Below, piece by piece: positions 26,388 through 36,700 of a stretch of DNA of 64,000 nucleotides (the stretch's first letter is position 1; every line of letters starts with the position of its first letter). The notes under the pieces were generated by a model. It saw nothing but the letters and a program-made list of their open reading frames with translations, made no database searches and was not told the DNA's origin. Origin of the DNA: Rhizobium sp. BK399. Lineage in GTDB: Bacteria > Pseudomonadota > Alphaproteobacteria > Rhizobiales > Rhizobiaceae. The stretch is taken from the NCBI RefSeq assembly GCF_014194695.1, contig NZ_JACIAH010000011.1:1-64000 (forward strand), written 5' to 3'. The translations under genes were made by a program, and so were the position numbers.

Positions 26388-27662
26388 TTGGCATCTCGTA
26401 TGACATCGGCCGGCGTTCTGTCGCTTGCCTTCTTTTCAACGCTGGCGCAGCCGTCCTTCGCGGGTGGTCTTGATCGCGGCGGCTACAATATCGACCTGCT
26501 CTTCGATCAGTCGCGTTTTTCGTCACAGGCGGCCGTGCTTTACGTCATGCCGCAGCGTGAGCTGAAGAATGTAAGAGACACAGATACGTCAGCTAGCCCC
26601 GGAGGCGGAAACCTTAACAACAGGCCCCATTCTGCGGATGACACGGAAAACTATGCGGTCCCCTACATCGGCTTCAAGGGCGGATACGAGGACGTAGACT
26701 GCCTGTTCGACTACTCCGAGCCGTTTGGCGCACACACGAACCCGGGCATCAACTGGGCCGGCGCCAACAACAACATCGAAACGAAGATCGAGACGCACAA
26801 CTACGCCACCACCTGCTCCTACAAATTTGACGTCGGTCCCGGTCAACTTCGTTTGATTGGCGGTGCCTTCTATCAGGAAGTGGAAGGCTTCAAGGAGCGT
26901 CTGGTCAGCACGATTCCTTCTCTTATCGGTACCGGCACTGGCGTCGGTCGCCTCGATCTCGAAGACAATGGTTGGGGATGGCGCACCGGTGTCGCATACG
27001 AGATTCCAGAGTATGCGATGCGTGCCAGCTTGGTTTACAACAGCCGCGTAAAGTATGACAGCTTGAGTGGCACGGTCGACCTGACGCAGGTCAAGGCGCC
27101 GTTCGCACCGCTGAATGCCGCGCCTTATGGCCGCGTCACCAGTGTCTTTGGTGAAGCCGAGGCACCAGATTCCTTGGAGTTGAAGGTACAGAGCGGCATT
27201 GCACCTGATTGGCTGGCTTTCGGATCGGTAAAATGGACCAACTGGAGTGTCCTCCAGTCGATTCCGCTCTGCCCCGTTGCAACCAAGGGCAGGGCCTGCA
27301 CGGCGAGCAGCCCGACCAAACTGACTTCTCTTGACCTGCTCTATCAGGACGGTTGGACCGTTACCGGCGGCATTGGTCACAAGTTCAATGAACAATGGAC
27401 CGGCGCTGTTAGTCTGACTTGGGATCGTGGCACCAGCCACGGTTACGGATCGCAGACCGATACTTGGACGGTTGGGGCGGGCGCTGCTTATAACCCGACT
27501 GAGAACATCGAATGGCGCGTTGCTGGCGCACTCGGTGTCCTGACCAGCGGCTCCTCAGGAGTGCTGGTGCAGGATGGCGTCACATACGGAAACGACGTCT
27601 CATACGACTTCGACAATGATCTCGTCGCTGCCATCTCGACCAGCATCAAGGTGAAATTCTAA
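26388..27662 (+). CDS. OmpP1/FadL/TodX-family outer membrane transport protein
   Basis: The 424-residue protein begins with a signal peptide (TTG start, ASRMTSAGVLSLAFFSTLAQ in part, cleaved after SFA) and the hallmark GGLDRGGYNIDLLFDQSRF of rhizobial members. The rest is beta-barrel-like with a Phe at the C-terminus (SIKVKF), as recognised by the BAM complex. FadL proteins take up hydrophobic molecules such as long-chain fatty acids. Four Cys residues in the first half and two in the CPVATKGRAC loop are unusual for a barrel. TTG 26388 is chosen because GGGGGAG lies five bases upstream; ATG 26400 is the alternative. Confidence 0.85.
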   Translation: MASRMTSAGVLSLAFFSTLAQPSFAGGLDRGGYNIDLLFDQSRFSSQAAVLYVMPQRELKNVRDTDTSASPGGGNLNNRPHSADDTENYAVPYIGFKGGYEDVDCLFDYSEPFGAHTNPGINWAGANNNIETKIETHNYATTCSYKFDVGPGQLRLIGGAFYQEVEGFKERLVSTIPSLIGTGTGVGRLDLEDNGWGWRTGVAYEIPEYAMRASLVYNSRVKYDSLSGTVDLTQVKAPFAPLNAAPYGRVTSVFGEAEAPDSLELKVQSGIAPDWLAFGSVKWTNWSVLQSIPLCPVATKGRACTASSPTKLTSLDLLYQDGWTVTGGIGHKFNEQWTGAVSLTWDRGTSHGYGSQTDTWTVGAGAAYNPTENIEWRVAGALGVLTSGSSGVLVQDGVTYGNDVSYDFDNDLVAAISTSIKVKF

Positions 27663-27685
27663 GTTTCAAAGACGAACCTCAGAAG

Positions 27686-27710
27686 AACCCGGCAAAACTG
27701 CCGGGTTTTT
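27686..27710 (+). terminator. Terminator of the OmpP1/FadL gene
   Basis: AACCCGGCA (27686-27694), loop AAAC, TGCCGGGTT (27699-27707), then T-rich TTTCTTT. Perfect 9-bp stem. Confidence 0.92.
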
Positions 27711-28369
27711 CTTTATGTACGCCTCGTTAAGCATGCCCTTTTGGCGTCTCATTTTGTGACGATTCAGCAACAGTTTTTTACCAGCATTTGCGTAAGATGA
27801 TCTCAGGGCGAAATTGTCCATTTCCCGCCACAAACTAGGCGCAGCGCTATAGTCGGGCGAGGAAATGACAGGCGTAAAGTGCGCGTAAAAGAGTATGATG
27901 AGCGAGTTTGCAGCGGGTGCAATAAGGATGGGTGAAGCGTACGGCAGAGATGCCGCGGCCAGCGCCATTTTCCTTTTCCCGCAAGGCGATTCCGCCCAGG
28001 AGTTTCGCTCTGACGTTGCGCTTTCGAACCTTTCTTTCCTTTCGTGGCCGAACCGATCGGCATCGTCGGAATCGGCTTCCGGTCACGACGATACAGGTTT
28101 GGTCACAATTGGTGATTACCTTTTTCTCGACGGCAGAATGGCACATGGCCGAGCTGCGGGAGTGAGGCAAATCGCATCGCGGGCGAGCCGTGCCGGACTA
28201 TGGACGGAGAGTGTCGATGCGCTTGGAATTGAGGTCCTCGAGGGAGGGCTGAGGCTGGATGCGACGCGGGCAAAGGGGCCTTTGAGCTCACCGCGGGATC
28301 GCTCGCCGGGAGGAATGCATCCACGGATCGAAAGTCCGTCCGGATGGGAAGCGAAAGAAACCGAGTGAA
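27711..28369. other. Long region upstream of exoR, with one unproven ORF
   Basis: About 660 bp separate the porin terminator from exoR. A plus-strand frame from ATG 27895 to TGA 28366-28368 (157 codons) ends one base before the exoR start, so it could be translationally coupled. Its product has no recognised family, no signal peptide, and mixed third-position GC, so it may be only the exoR leader. AT-rich sequence at 27730-27810 probably contains a promoter. Confidence 0.4.
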
Positions 28370-29173
28370 ATGCTGACGTCCGAGTTCAGACCTTTCAGAC
28401 TAATGCTCATGGGCCTTTCCATTGCCTGTTGCGCGGCAATTGCATCGCCTGCAAGTGCATTCGACATCAAGTCGGGCGTTTCGAAGGAATCCGGCCCCTT
28501 CGATCTCTTCAAATTCGGTTTCAAGGCCTACAAGAACGGTCAGAAGGAAGAGGCAGTCGAAGCCTACAAATACGCGGCTGAAAAAGGTCATACAGGTTCG
28601 CGCTGGGCACTCGCCAACATGTATGCCGACGGCGATGGCGTCGCGCAGGACGACTTCGAGGCCTTCAAGATCTACAGCGAAATCGCGCAGCAGGGCGTCG
28701 AGCCGGGCTCGGAAGATACCGGCTTCTTCGTCAATGCGCTGCTCTCGCTCGCCAACTACTACAAGCATGGGATCCCCGGCAGTCCGGTGAAAATCGATCT
28801 CAACCAGGCGCGTCAACTCTACTTCCAGGTTGCGTCCACCTTTGGCGTGCCCGAGGCACAGTTCCAGCTGGCACAGATGATGTTGGCAGGTGAGGGTGGC
28901 AGCACCAGTGCGCAGCAGGCGAAAAAATGGCTCAACCAGGCCCGCAAGAGCGGCCATCCGGGCGCCATGTCCGTCTTTGGCAACATCCTCTTCCAGGAAG
29001 GGCAGGCGGCCAACGGGCTGGCGCTAATGACCGCCGCTCTCGACCGCTGCAAGCCGAAGGACTGTGGTTGGATGGAGGCTCTGCAGGAGCAGGCCTTTTC
29101 GGTCGCGACCGAAAGCGACCGCCGCTCGGCCGTCGCCCTTTCTCACAAGATTGCCGTCAACGGCTCCGACTAA
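28370..29173 (+). CDS. exoR: Periplasmic exopolysaccharide regulator ExoR
   Basis: The 267-residue protein has a signal peptide (LMLMGLSIACCAAIASPASA, cleaved before FDIKSG) and Sel1-type helical repeats (KGHTGSRWALANMYADGDGV at about 79-98, GVPEAQFQLAQMMLAGEGG, SGHPGAMSVFGNILFQEG). It closely matches the sequence I know for Sinorhizobium ExoR. ExoR binds the sensor ExoS in the periplasm and holds the ExoS-ChvI system off; its proteolysis turns on succinoglycan and represses motility. In Agrobacterium it controls the acid response. It is transcribed alone, with a long upstream region. Confidence 0.93.
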   Translation: MLTSEFRPFRLMLMGLSIACCAAIASPASAFDIKSGVSKESGPFDLFKFGFKAYKNGQKEEAVEAYKYAAEKGHTGSRWALANMYADGDGVAQDDFEAFKIYSEIAQQGVEPGSEDTGFFVNALLSLANYYKHGIPGSPVKIDLNQARQLYFQVASTFGVPEAQFQLAQMMLAGEGGSTSAQQAKKWLNQARKSGHPGAMSVFGNILFQEGQAANGLALMTAALDRCKPKDCGWMEALQEQAFSVATESDRRSAVALSHKIAVNGSD

Positions 29174-29232
29174 GCCCGCGAACGGTTCTCGCCTACACCT
29201 TACGAGTGGAGGGATCGCGACGCGTTTTCGGC

Positions 29233-30024
29233 TCAAGCCGCGAAATCGAAATAGGCCACAACAGGCACGTGGTCTGACGGCTTCTCCCAAGCCCGGACAT
29301 GCTTTTCAATCGCCGCCGACGTCATTCGATCGGCAGCCTCCGGCGAAAGCAGCAGGTGGTCGATGCGAATGCCGTTGTTCTTCTGCCAGGCACCCGCCTG
29401 ATAATCCCAGAACGAATAGAGTTGAACGGCATCGGTCGTCGCGCGCACGGCATCCGTCAGTCCAAGGCCTTCGAGCCGACGAAAAGCCTGGCGCGTTTGC
29501 GGCAGGAACAGCGCGTCGTTTTCCCAAACCTTCGGATCGAAGCAGTCGTGCGGCTCCGGGATGACGTTGTAGTCGCCCGCGAGGATCAGGATTTCCTCAT
29601 AAGCCAGACGCTCCGCGGCGAAAGTCCGCAGCCGCTCCATCCAGGCGAGCTTGTAGGTATATTTCTCGGTTTCAACAGGATTGCCGTTCGGTAGGTAGAG
29701 GCAGCAGACACGCGCCACGCGGTTGCCCGGGAGGGAGAAGACGGCTTCCAGGAAGCGAGCTTGCTCGTCGAGCGGATCGCCCGGCAGACCGCGACTTACT
29801 TCATCGGGCTTCGTCTTGGAAAGGATCGCGACGCCATTGAAGCCCTTTTGGCCGTGTGTCTCGACATGATAGCCCATCGCCTCGATCTCGAGCCTGGGAA
29901 AACCCTCGTCGATCGTCTTGATCTCCTGCAGGCAGACGATATCGGGATCGGAGTCCTTTAGCCACTGAGTCAGGTTGTCGATGCGCGCCTTGACGCCGTT
30001 GATGTTCCAGGTCGCGATCTTCAT
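29233..30024 (-). CDS. xthA: Exodeoxyribonuclease III (AP endonuclease)
   Basis: The 263-residue protein has all ExoIII motifs: KIATWNINGVKAR (Asn7), LQEIKT (catalytic Glu), GFNGVAILSK, GDYNVIPEPHD (Asp/Asn pair) and a C-terminal SDHVPV. It cuts DNA at abasic sites and trims 3' ends in base excision repair. It converges on exoR (60-bp gap). Rhizobia usually carry more than one xth gene, so the number suffix is not assigned. Confidence 0.93.
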   Translation of the reverse strand: MKIATWNINGVKARIDNLTQWLKDSDPDIVCLQEIKTIDEGFPRLEIEAMGYHVETHGQKGFNGVAILSKTKPDEVSRGLPGDPLDEQARFLEAVFSLPGNRVARVCCLYLPNGNPVETEKYTYKLAWMERLRTFAAERLAYEEILILAGDYNVIPEPHDCFDPKVWENDALFLPQTRQAFRRLEGLGLTDAVRATTDAVQLYSFWDYQAGAWQKNNGIRIDHLLLSPEAADRMTSAAIEKHVRAWEKPSDHVPVVAYFDFAA

Positions 30025-30147
30025 GGAATGTCCTGTTCCGCTTCGTCGGCTCCCTTGTATCGCGCTCTTTCGATTGCGGACAAGACGAGAAACCGGTCGA
30101 AAGGGATTCTTTCGGCCGGTTCGATGTGGATACGCGGAGATACGGTA

Positions 30148-30480
30148 CTAGATCGAGAAGCTTGTGCCGCAGCCGCAACTGGCAACCGCGTTCGGGTTCT
30201 TGATCTGGAAGGACTGGCCGAGCAGGTTATCGACGAAGTCGATCTCGGATCCCGCCATGTAGACCAGTGACAAGCTGTCGATCAGCACCTTCGCGTCATT
30301 CTTTTCGACCACCACATCGTCGTCATGGGCGCCGTCCGCGAGGTCGAACTTGTAGGAAAAGCCTGAACAGCCGCCACCTTCCACGGAGACGCGCAAGGCG
30401 CTCTTGCCGGGCTCCGTGCCGACGATGGCCGCGATTCGTTTTGCCGCAGCTTCAGAAAGGGTTACATTTACGTCCGTCAT
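30148..30480 (-). CDS. erpA: A-type iron-sulfur cluster carrier (ErpA/IscA family)
   Basis: The 110-residue protein has the three conserved cysteines of A-type carriers: GGGCSGFSY and the C-terminal SCGCGTSF. It passes Fe-S clusters from the SUF machinery to client enzymes. As the only A-type protein seen here it may serve the ErpA role; IscA and SufA names are also possible. The start at 30480 has AGGAG six bases upstream; 19 further upstream codons lack one. It is divergent from dgt with a 216-bp gap. Confidence 0.9.
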   Translation of the reverse strand: MTDVNVTLSEAAAKRIAAIVGTEPGKSALRVSVEGGGCSGFSYKFDLADGAHDDDVVVEKNDAKVLIDSLSLVYMAGSEIDFVDNLLGQSFQIKNPNAVASCGCGTSFSI

Positions 30481-30696
30481 GTTTGCTCCTGCCGGGGTCA
30501 AGATCCGGAGAGAATAGTTCTTAGCCGCCGGTTTCAAGCGACTGTTTTCAAAGCTACTTACGATTCATACCACAGAAGCGCAAGTTTGGCTAAGGCGGCC
30601 GAGAAAGCATCGCTTTGCCGTTTATGTGCTCTATAGGTATGAAGAGCGCAAGGCAGCGTCAATGGGCGTGCTGCTGCATATCGGTAACGGTGACGA

Positions 30697-31914
30697 ATGA
30701 CGATCGACAGGCAAGCATTGGGTTACGGCAACGGTGACAGGGCGGCGTATGCGGCTGATCCCTGGGCGACGCGCGGCAGGCTCTACCCCGAAGACCTGAG
30801 CCCAACCCGTTCGGATTTTCAGCGCGACCGCGACCGCATCGTTCATACGACGGCATTTCGTCGGCTGAAGCACAAGACCCAGGTCTTCATCGCTCAGGAC
30901 GGTGACCACTACCGTACACGGCTGACGCACACGATTGAGGTCGCGCAGGTGGCCCGCGCTCTTGCCAGGGCCCTGAAGCTGGACGAGGATCTCGCCGAGG
31001 GAGTGGCGCTCGTCCATGATTTCGGCCACACGCCGTTCGGCCATACGGGCGAGGACGCGCTGCATGAGGCGCTGTTGCCCTACGGTGGCTTCGATCACAA
31101 CGCCCAGTCGCTGCGTATCGTCACCAAGCTGGAGCGCCGCTATGCCGATTTCGATGGCATCAACCTGACCTGGGAAAGCCTGGAAGGTCTCGTCAAGCAC
31201 AATGGCCCGCTTCTGACATCGGACGGCGCCGGCACGCGTGGGCCGGTTCCGCAGCCCATCCTGGATTACTGCGAGATTCACGACCTGGAACTGGACACCT
31301 ATGCAAGCCTCGAGGCGCAGGTGGCCGCAATCGCCGACGACATCGCCTACAACACGCATGACATCGATGACGGGCTTCGCTCTGGCTATTTGACCTTCGA
31401 GATGCTGGAGGAGATCCCGTTTCTGGCCGGTCTGATGACCGAGGTACGGGAACGCTATCCGAACCTCGAGCCTAGCCGCTTTACCCACGAGATCATGCGC
31501 CGCCAGATCACGCGCATGGTCGAAGACGTCATTTCCGTTGCCCAACAGGGCCTTGCGGAAATCAAGCCGAAGAGCGCAACGGATATTCGCGAAGCAGGTC
31601 GCGTCATTGCAACCTTCTCCGAAGAAATGTCCGAGACCGACCGACAGATCAAGGCGATGCTTTTCAAGCGCATCTACCGGCATCCGGAGATCATGCGCAT
31701 CCGCGCCGGCGCTGCGCAGATCGTCACCGATCTCTTCGGGGCCTACATGGCCAACCCAAAGGAGATGCAGAGCCACTATTGGGTGGATCACATCGCAGGG
31801 CTTGCCGAGGCGGCGAGGGCGCGCCATGTCGGCGACTATCTGGCGGGGATGACCGACACTTACGCGATCAGTGCCCACAGGCGATTGTTTGACCACACTC
31901 CGGATTTGCGATAG
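30697..31914 (+). CDS. dgt: Deoxyguanosinetriphosphate triphosphohydrolase-like protein (HD domain)
   Basis: The 405-residue HD-domain enzyme has its metal-binding His in RLTHTIEVAQVARAL, the HD pair in LVHDFGHTPFGHTGED, and a later Asp in DDIAYNTHDIDDG. Type 2 dGTPases like this hydrolyse dNTPs to nucleoside and triphosphate; specificity is broader than in E. coli Dgt. It is the first of a run dgt - argS - SPOR - nagZ - scpA - scpB in one direction, with 65 bp to argS. Confidence 0.93.
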   Translation: MTIDRQALGYGNGDRAAYAADPWATRGRLYPEDLSPTRSDFQRDRDRIVHTTAFRRLKHKTQVFIAQDGDHYRTRLTHTIEVAQVARALARALKLDEDLAEGVALVHDFGHTPFGHTGEDALHEALLPYGGFDHNAQSLRIVTKLERRYADFDGINLTWESLEGLVKHNGPLLTSDGAGTRGPVPQPILDYCEIHDLELDTYASLEAQVAAIADDIAYNTHDIDDGLRSGYLTFEMLEEIPFLAGLMTEVRERYPNLEPSRFTHEIMRRQITRMVEDVISVAQQGLAEIKPKSATDIREAGRVIATFSEEMSETDRQIKAMLFKRIYRHPEIMRIRAGAAQIVTDLFGAYMANPKEMQSHYWVDHIAGLAEAARARHVGDYLAGMTDTYAISAHRRLFDHTPDLR

Positions 31915-31979
31915 GCAGCGGTCGCCCGGCTGGGACCGGACAAATGCCTTGTGGCAAAGCCTATGCATGGAAGAGTGCG

Positions 31980-33737
31980 ATGAACCTTTTTACCGATTTC
32001 GACGCCCGGATTAAAACCGCCCTTGAACAGATCGATCTGGTCAAGGAGAAGCGATCTGAGGTGGATTTCGGCCGCATCGCGATCGAACCGCCACGCGACC
32101 CAAGCCACGGTGATGTTGCGACCAATGCCGCCATGGTGCTGGCAAAGCCGCTTGGAACCAATCCGCGTGCTCTGGCCGAGATCATCACGGAGAAGTTGAA
32201 GGAAGACGCCGACGTCGCTGATGTCTCGGTCGCAGGCCCAGGCTTCATCAATATCAGGCTTTCCGTTGGCTACTGGCAGCGCCTGCTCGCCTCGATGATC
32301 GAGGCCGGTACCGACTACGGCCGCTCCATGATCGGCGCCGACAAACGCGTCAACGTCGAGTATGTCTCCGCAAATCCGACCGGGCCCATGCACGTCGGCC
32401 ACTGCCGCGGCGCTGTCGTCGGCGACGCGCTGGCCAACTTGCTTTCCTTCGCCGGCTTCGACGTCGTCAAGGAATACTACATCAACGATGCGGGCTCGCA
32501 GATCGACGTGCTGGCGCGCTCCGTGTTCCTGCGTTACCGCGAAGCACTCGGCGAGAAGATCGGAGAGATTCCGCCCGGACTTTATCCGGGCGACTATCTC
32601 GTTCCGGTCGGCCAGTCACTGGCCCGTGACTATGGCGTGAAGCTGCACAACATGCCGGAAGACCAGTGGATGCCGCTGGTGAAAGATCGCACCATCGATG
32701 CGATGATGGCGATGATCCGCGAGGATCTCGATGCATTGAACGTGCATCACGACGTGTTCTTCTCGGAGCGCACACTGCATGCGAACGGCGCGGCTGCGAT
32801 CCGCACGGCTATCAACGACCTGACCTTCAAGGGACATGTCTACAAGGGTACGCTGCCGCCGCCGAAGGGCCAGTTGCCCGAGGATTGGGAAGACCGCGAG
32901 CAGACGCTGTTCCGCTCCACTGAGGTCGGTGACGATATGGATCGGCCGCTGATCAAGTCGGACGGCTCCTACACCTATTTTGCTGCCGACGTTGCTTACT
33001 TCAAGAACAAGTTCGATCGTAATTTCAACGAGATGATCTATGTTCTTGGTGCTGACCACGGCGGCTACGTCAAACGTCTGGAGGCGGTCGCTCGGGGCGT
33101 TTCCGAAGGTAAGGCGAAGCTGACGGTTCTTCTTTGCCAGCTTGTAAAGCTGTTCCGCAATGGTGAGCCGGTGAAGATGTCGAAGCGCTCGGGCGACTTC
33201 GTGACGCTGCGCGAAGTTGTCGAGGAAGTCGGCCGCGATTCGGTGCGCTTCATGATGCTTTATCGCAAGAGTTCGGAGCCGTTGGACTTCGATTTCGCGA
33301 AGGTAACAGAGCAGTCGAAGGACAATCCGGTGTTCTACGTGCAGTATGCGCATGCGCGCTGCATGTCTGTTTTTCGGCAGGCAAAGGAGGCGTTTCCTGA
33401 CCTCGACGTCAGCCCCGCCGACCTTGCGAAGGCGGTTGCAGGAATCTCGGATCCCGCTGAATTGCAGCTGGTTGCGAAGGCGGCCGAGTTTCCACGCTTG
33501 GTCGAGTCTGCGGCGCAGTCTCAGGAGCCTCACCGCGTCGTATTTTACCTCTACGATCTGGCAAGTTCTTTCCATGCGCACTGGAATAAAGGTAAGGATC
33601 AAGTAGACTTACGATTTATTAACGATAAGAACCGAGAATCGAGTATAGCCAGATTAGGGCTGGTGTACGCCGTTGCGTCGGTTTTGAAGTCGGGACTTGC
33701 CATTGCGGGTACCGCTGCGCCGGATGAGATGCGGTAG
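31980..33737 (+). CDS. argS: Arginyl-tRNA synthetase
   Basis: The 585-residue class I synthetase has an N-terminal Add1 domain, the HIGH-type motif SANPTGPMHVGHCRGA (about 126-141), the KMSK variant KMSKRSGDFVTL (about 398-409) and a C-terminal DALR anticodon domain. It charges tRNA-Arg and needs the tRNA for activation. ATG 31980 follows GGAAGAG and is preferred over the upstream in-frame start at 31944. Third-position AT rises near the 3' end (33600-33660), as also seen in the next gene's start. Confidence 0.96.
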   Translation: MNLFTDFDARIKTALEQIDLVKEKRSEVDFGRIAIEPPRDPSHGDVATNAAMVLAKPLGTNPRALAEIITEKLKEDADVADVSVAGPGFINIRLSVGYWQRLLASMIEAGTDYGRSMIGADKRVNVEYVSANPTGPMHVGHCRGAVVGDALANLLSFAGFDVVKEYYINDAGSQIDVLARSVFLRYREALGEKIGEIPPGLYPGDYLVPVGQSLARDYGVKLHNMPEDQWMPLVKDRTIDAMMAMIREDLDALNVHHDVFFSERTLHANGAAAIRTAINDLTFKGHVYKGTLPPPKGQLPEDWEDREQTLFRSTEVGDDMDRPLIKSDGSYTYFAADVAYFKNKFDRNFNEMIYVLGADHGGYVKRLEAVARGVSEGKAKLTVLLCQLVKLFRNGEPVKMSKRSGDFVTLREVVEEVGRDSVRFMMLYRKSSEPLDFDFAKVTEQSKDNPVFYVQYAHARCMSVFRQAKEAFPDLDVSPADLAKAVAGISDPAELQLVAKAAEFPRLVESAAQSQEPHRVVFYLYDLASSFHAHWNKGKDQVDLRFINDKNRESSIARLGLVYAVASVLKSGLAIAGTAAPDEMR

Positions 33738-33790
33738 CGTCACCATTTACCCACAATGCTCTGGCATAAACCTTAGCAAGTGCGAGTGGG

Positions 33791-36700
33791 ATGAGTATGG
33801 CAGACAAACAGCGGGCGTATGACACGCGTAAGAATACGGACCTCTTTGCTGACGATGATCCTTTGGCGGAACTTGCCCGCATCGTTGGTTTCGAACCACG
33901 GGTAGCGGCGAATACTGTTGAGGATGCGCCCCGACAGGAGCCAGCTTTCAATCTCGAAGATGAGTTGTTGCGCGAGTTCGATCGCTACGAGGAGCCTCAG
34001 TCTGCTGCTTCGTTTGATCGTTTGCCTGAGCCCGTATTCGAGCAACCGGCTGCGCATGAAGCCCCAATTGGCGAAGCTGAAGTCGCGCCGGCTGCCGAGG
34101 CTGAGCCCGACTTTGTCGTCGAGCCTGAAGTTGCCATTGAGCCGGTGGTTTCTCAACAGCAGGAAGTGGCGTCCAACCTTACGCCTGCCGCTTGGGCGTC
34201 GAACGCCGTCCGTGACGGTGAGCCGGTATCTGGTGGGGCCCGTGATCTGATCGAAGAACTCGAGATGTCGATCGGTACTGCGCCGGTCCCACCGACGGCG
34301 CCTGCCAAGGCTCCCCAGTGGTCTGCCGCCAGCATCCGGCTTCCGATCGCCAATTTCCATCCGGCACGCCGCGACGAGCTCTCAGTTCCGGCAGTTGTTC
34401 CTGTTGCTGCGCCTGTCGTCCAGCGGGACATTTCCGTGCCTGAGTCGACTACCGCTGCTTCCGAACACGTCGCTGTCTTTGAGGCGCCCGTTGCCGCAGG
34501 CTTCCCCGCCGAAATCGATCGGCATGAAGAGCCTGAGGTTCTTCACGAAGAACTTGAGGTGTTTCAAGACTCGCCCGTGGTCGACCCTCTCATCGATCAC
34601 AGCGCCTTCGATCTGGCCGCTGCCGCGAAGGATGGTGACGTTCAGGCCGATGCGGCGCTGACGGAAGCCCTGCCAACGGAGATCGACGATATCAATTTCG
34701 ATATCGACGATCTCCTTGCCGATGTTTCGCACTACCCTGTTCCCGAGCGTCAGGCCGCGCCTGCAGCCGATGCTGCGGAGCTATCGCGCGCTGCAGAACC
34801 GGTTCGTGTCGCAGCGCCCATCGTTGCCCCGATGCCGAAGCCGGTCGAGCAACCGTTGGCCGTTCCCTCCGCCAAGGCCGAACCGGAGGGCGATGATCCT
34901 TTCGCTGGCCACGACTTCGAACTCGATCTTGAAGGCATCGAGCTCGAGCTGGCGGACTTTGACTTTGCCGAGCCTGCAAAGCCGCAACCGCAGCCACAGG
35001 CGATTGAACCGGCGAGAGTGCAGACGCCTGAGCTAGCCACAGTGAAGACGCCGCATGTCGAGGCAGCTAGACCGGTCGCGCCAATGCCCGTCTTCCAGGC
35101 GGCGCAGCCCGCTGCGGCCGTCGCTGGTCCGATCCGCCAAGCACCGGTGGAGATGGCGCCCGCCACCAACACGACCGCTACGCCTGCGTTCTCAGCAGAT
35201 GCTGGAGACGACCTTCCATTCGATCCGTCGATGATTTCGGATGCCGAATATCATCCGGAAGCGGTCGAAGAAATGCATGTGCCGGTGCTGCCGCCGGTTG
35301 AGCAGCCGGAACTTGTCGTAACGACCTCCGACTTCGATTTCGACGTCGACGCCGAAATCGCTAATCTGCTTGCTCCTGCAAAGCCAGCGGAAACGCCCGC
35401 GAAGCCAGTTGTCGAGGAATGGCGGACCCGAGCTCCGATCTCCGTTGCGCCAACCGCAGCACCAGCCGCGCCTATCGCCAAACAAGCTCCGTTGCAAAAC
35501 TTGGACGAGTTCGAACGTGCTCTGGAAGAAGATTTCCGTCGCAGCGTCAACGAGCCGGTACAGCGCCGCGAAAATGTTTCTCAGGTTCAGATCCAGTCGG
35601 CAAGCGAAGCCGAGGACATGAGCCGGGCACGCTCCATGAAGCGGATGCTGGCTGCAGCTGCAGCGATTGTCGTCTTCGGCAGCGTTGCCTATGCAGGCTA
35701 CACCTTCCTGGCCGGCAACGGCCGGCTCGGCATCGCCTCCGGCGAACCGCGCGTAATTACCGCTGAGAAGGACCCTGTGAAGGTTGTTCCCGAAAATCCG
35801 GGTGGCAAGACCGTGCCGAACCAGGACAAGGCTGTTTACGACAGCGTTGGCGGCGCGGCTGCAGAAGAGCCGAAGCAGAAGGCCTTGGTATCAAGCAACG
35901 AGCAGCCGGTGGACGTTGTCCAGCGCACCCTGACGCCAGAAACGCTGCCGGAGGACAATGACAGCGACGTCGCGACACCGCCCATGGCGACGCCGGTTGG
36001 CGACACTCAGGATCCGCGCCTGCTGCCGAGCCAGGATACGGCCGTTGCCGACGAGGCTGACAGCGCGAACCAGGCGCCGTCTGTTTCCGCCCGTAAGGTC
36101 CGCACGATGATCGTCCGTCCGGACGGTACTCTGGTGGCCCGCGACGAGCCGGCACCCCAAGCCACACCGACGCTGCCCAAGGCAACGCCGGTTCAGACGC
36201 AGAAGATCACGGCTGGCGCCAAGCCTGCCGGTGGCACAGCTGCGAATTTCCCGGCATCCGCGCAGGTCGCTTCCGCTGATATACGCTCCACCCCGGTTGA
36301 AGAAACCAAGCCGACGCCGGCTCAGGCTCCTCCGGAAAGTGCTTTGGCCAAGGCCGCCGCGGCCACTCCCGCGAACGTCGAGCCGCCCGTCCGGGCGGTG
36401 AAGAGTTCTCCAGTCGACGCCGCTCCGGCTCCGGCAGCGCGTCCAGTCGAGACCGAACAGACGAAGGCTGCCGCCGCGGAGGCGCCTGCTGCGCCGGCAG
36501 CACCAAAGCCGAAGGAAGTTGCCGCTGTTTCGCCTGCTGCGACGCAAGTTCAGCCGACTGCGGCGGCTGGCGGTTACGGGGTTCAGATCGCATCGCTTCC
36601 TTCCGAAGAAGAGGCGAAGAAATCCTACGCGAGCCTTTCGAAGAAGTTTGCGGGCGTGCTCAGTGGCCGCAGCTACGAGATCCGCAAGGCGGAGATCGCA

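Noticed and set aside
30631..31968. 445-codon open frame antisense to dgt
   Set aside because: It is a shadow of dgt, with no recognisable domain and Arg/His/Leu-rich random composition.
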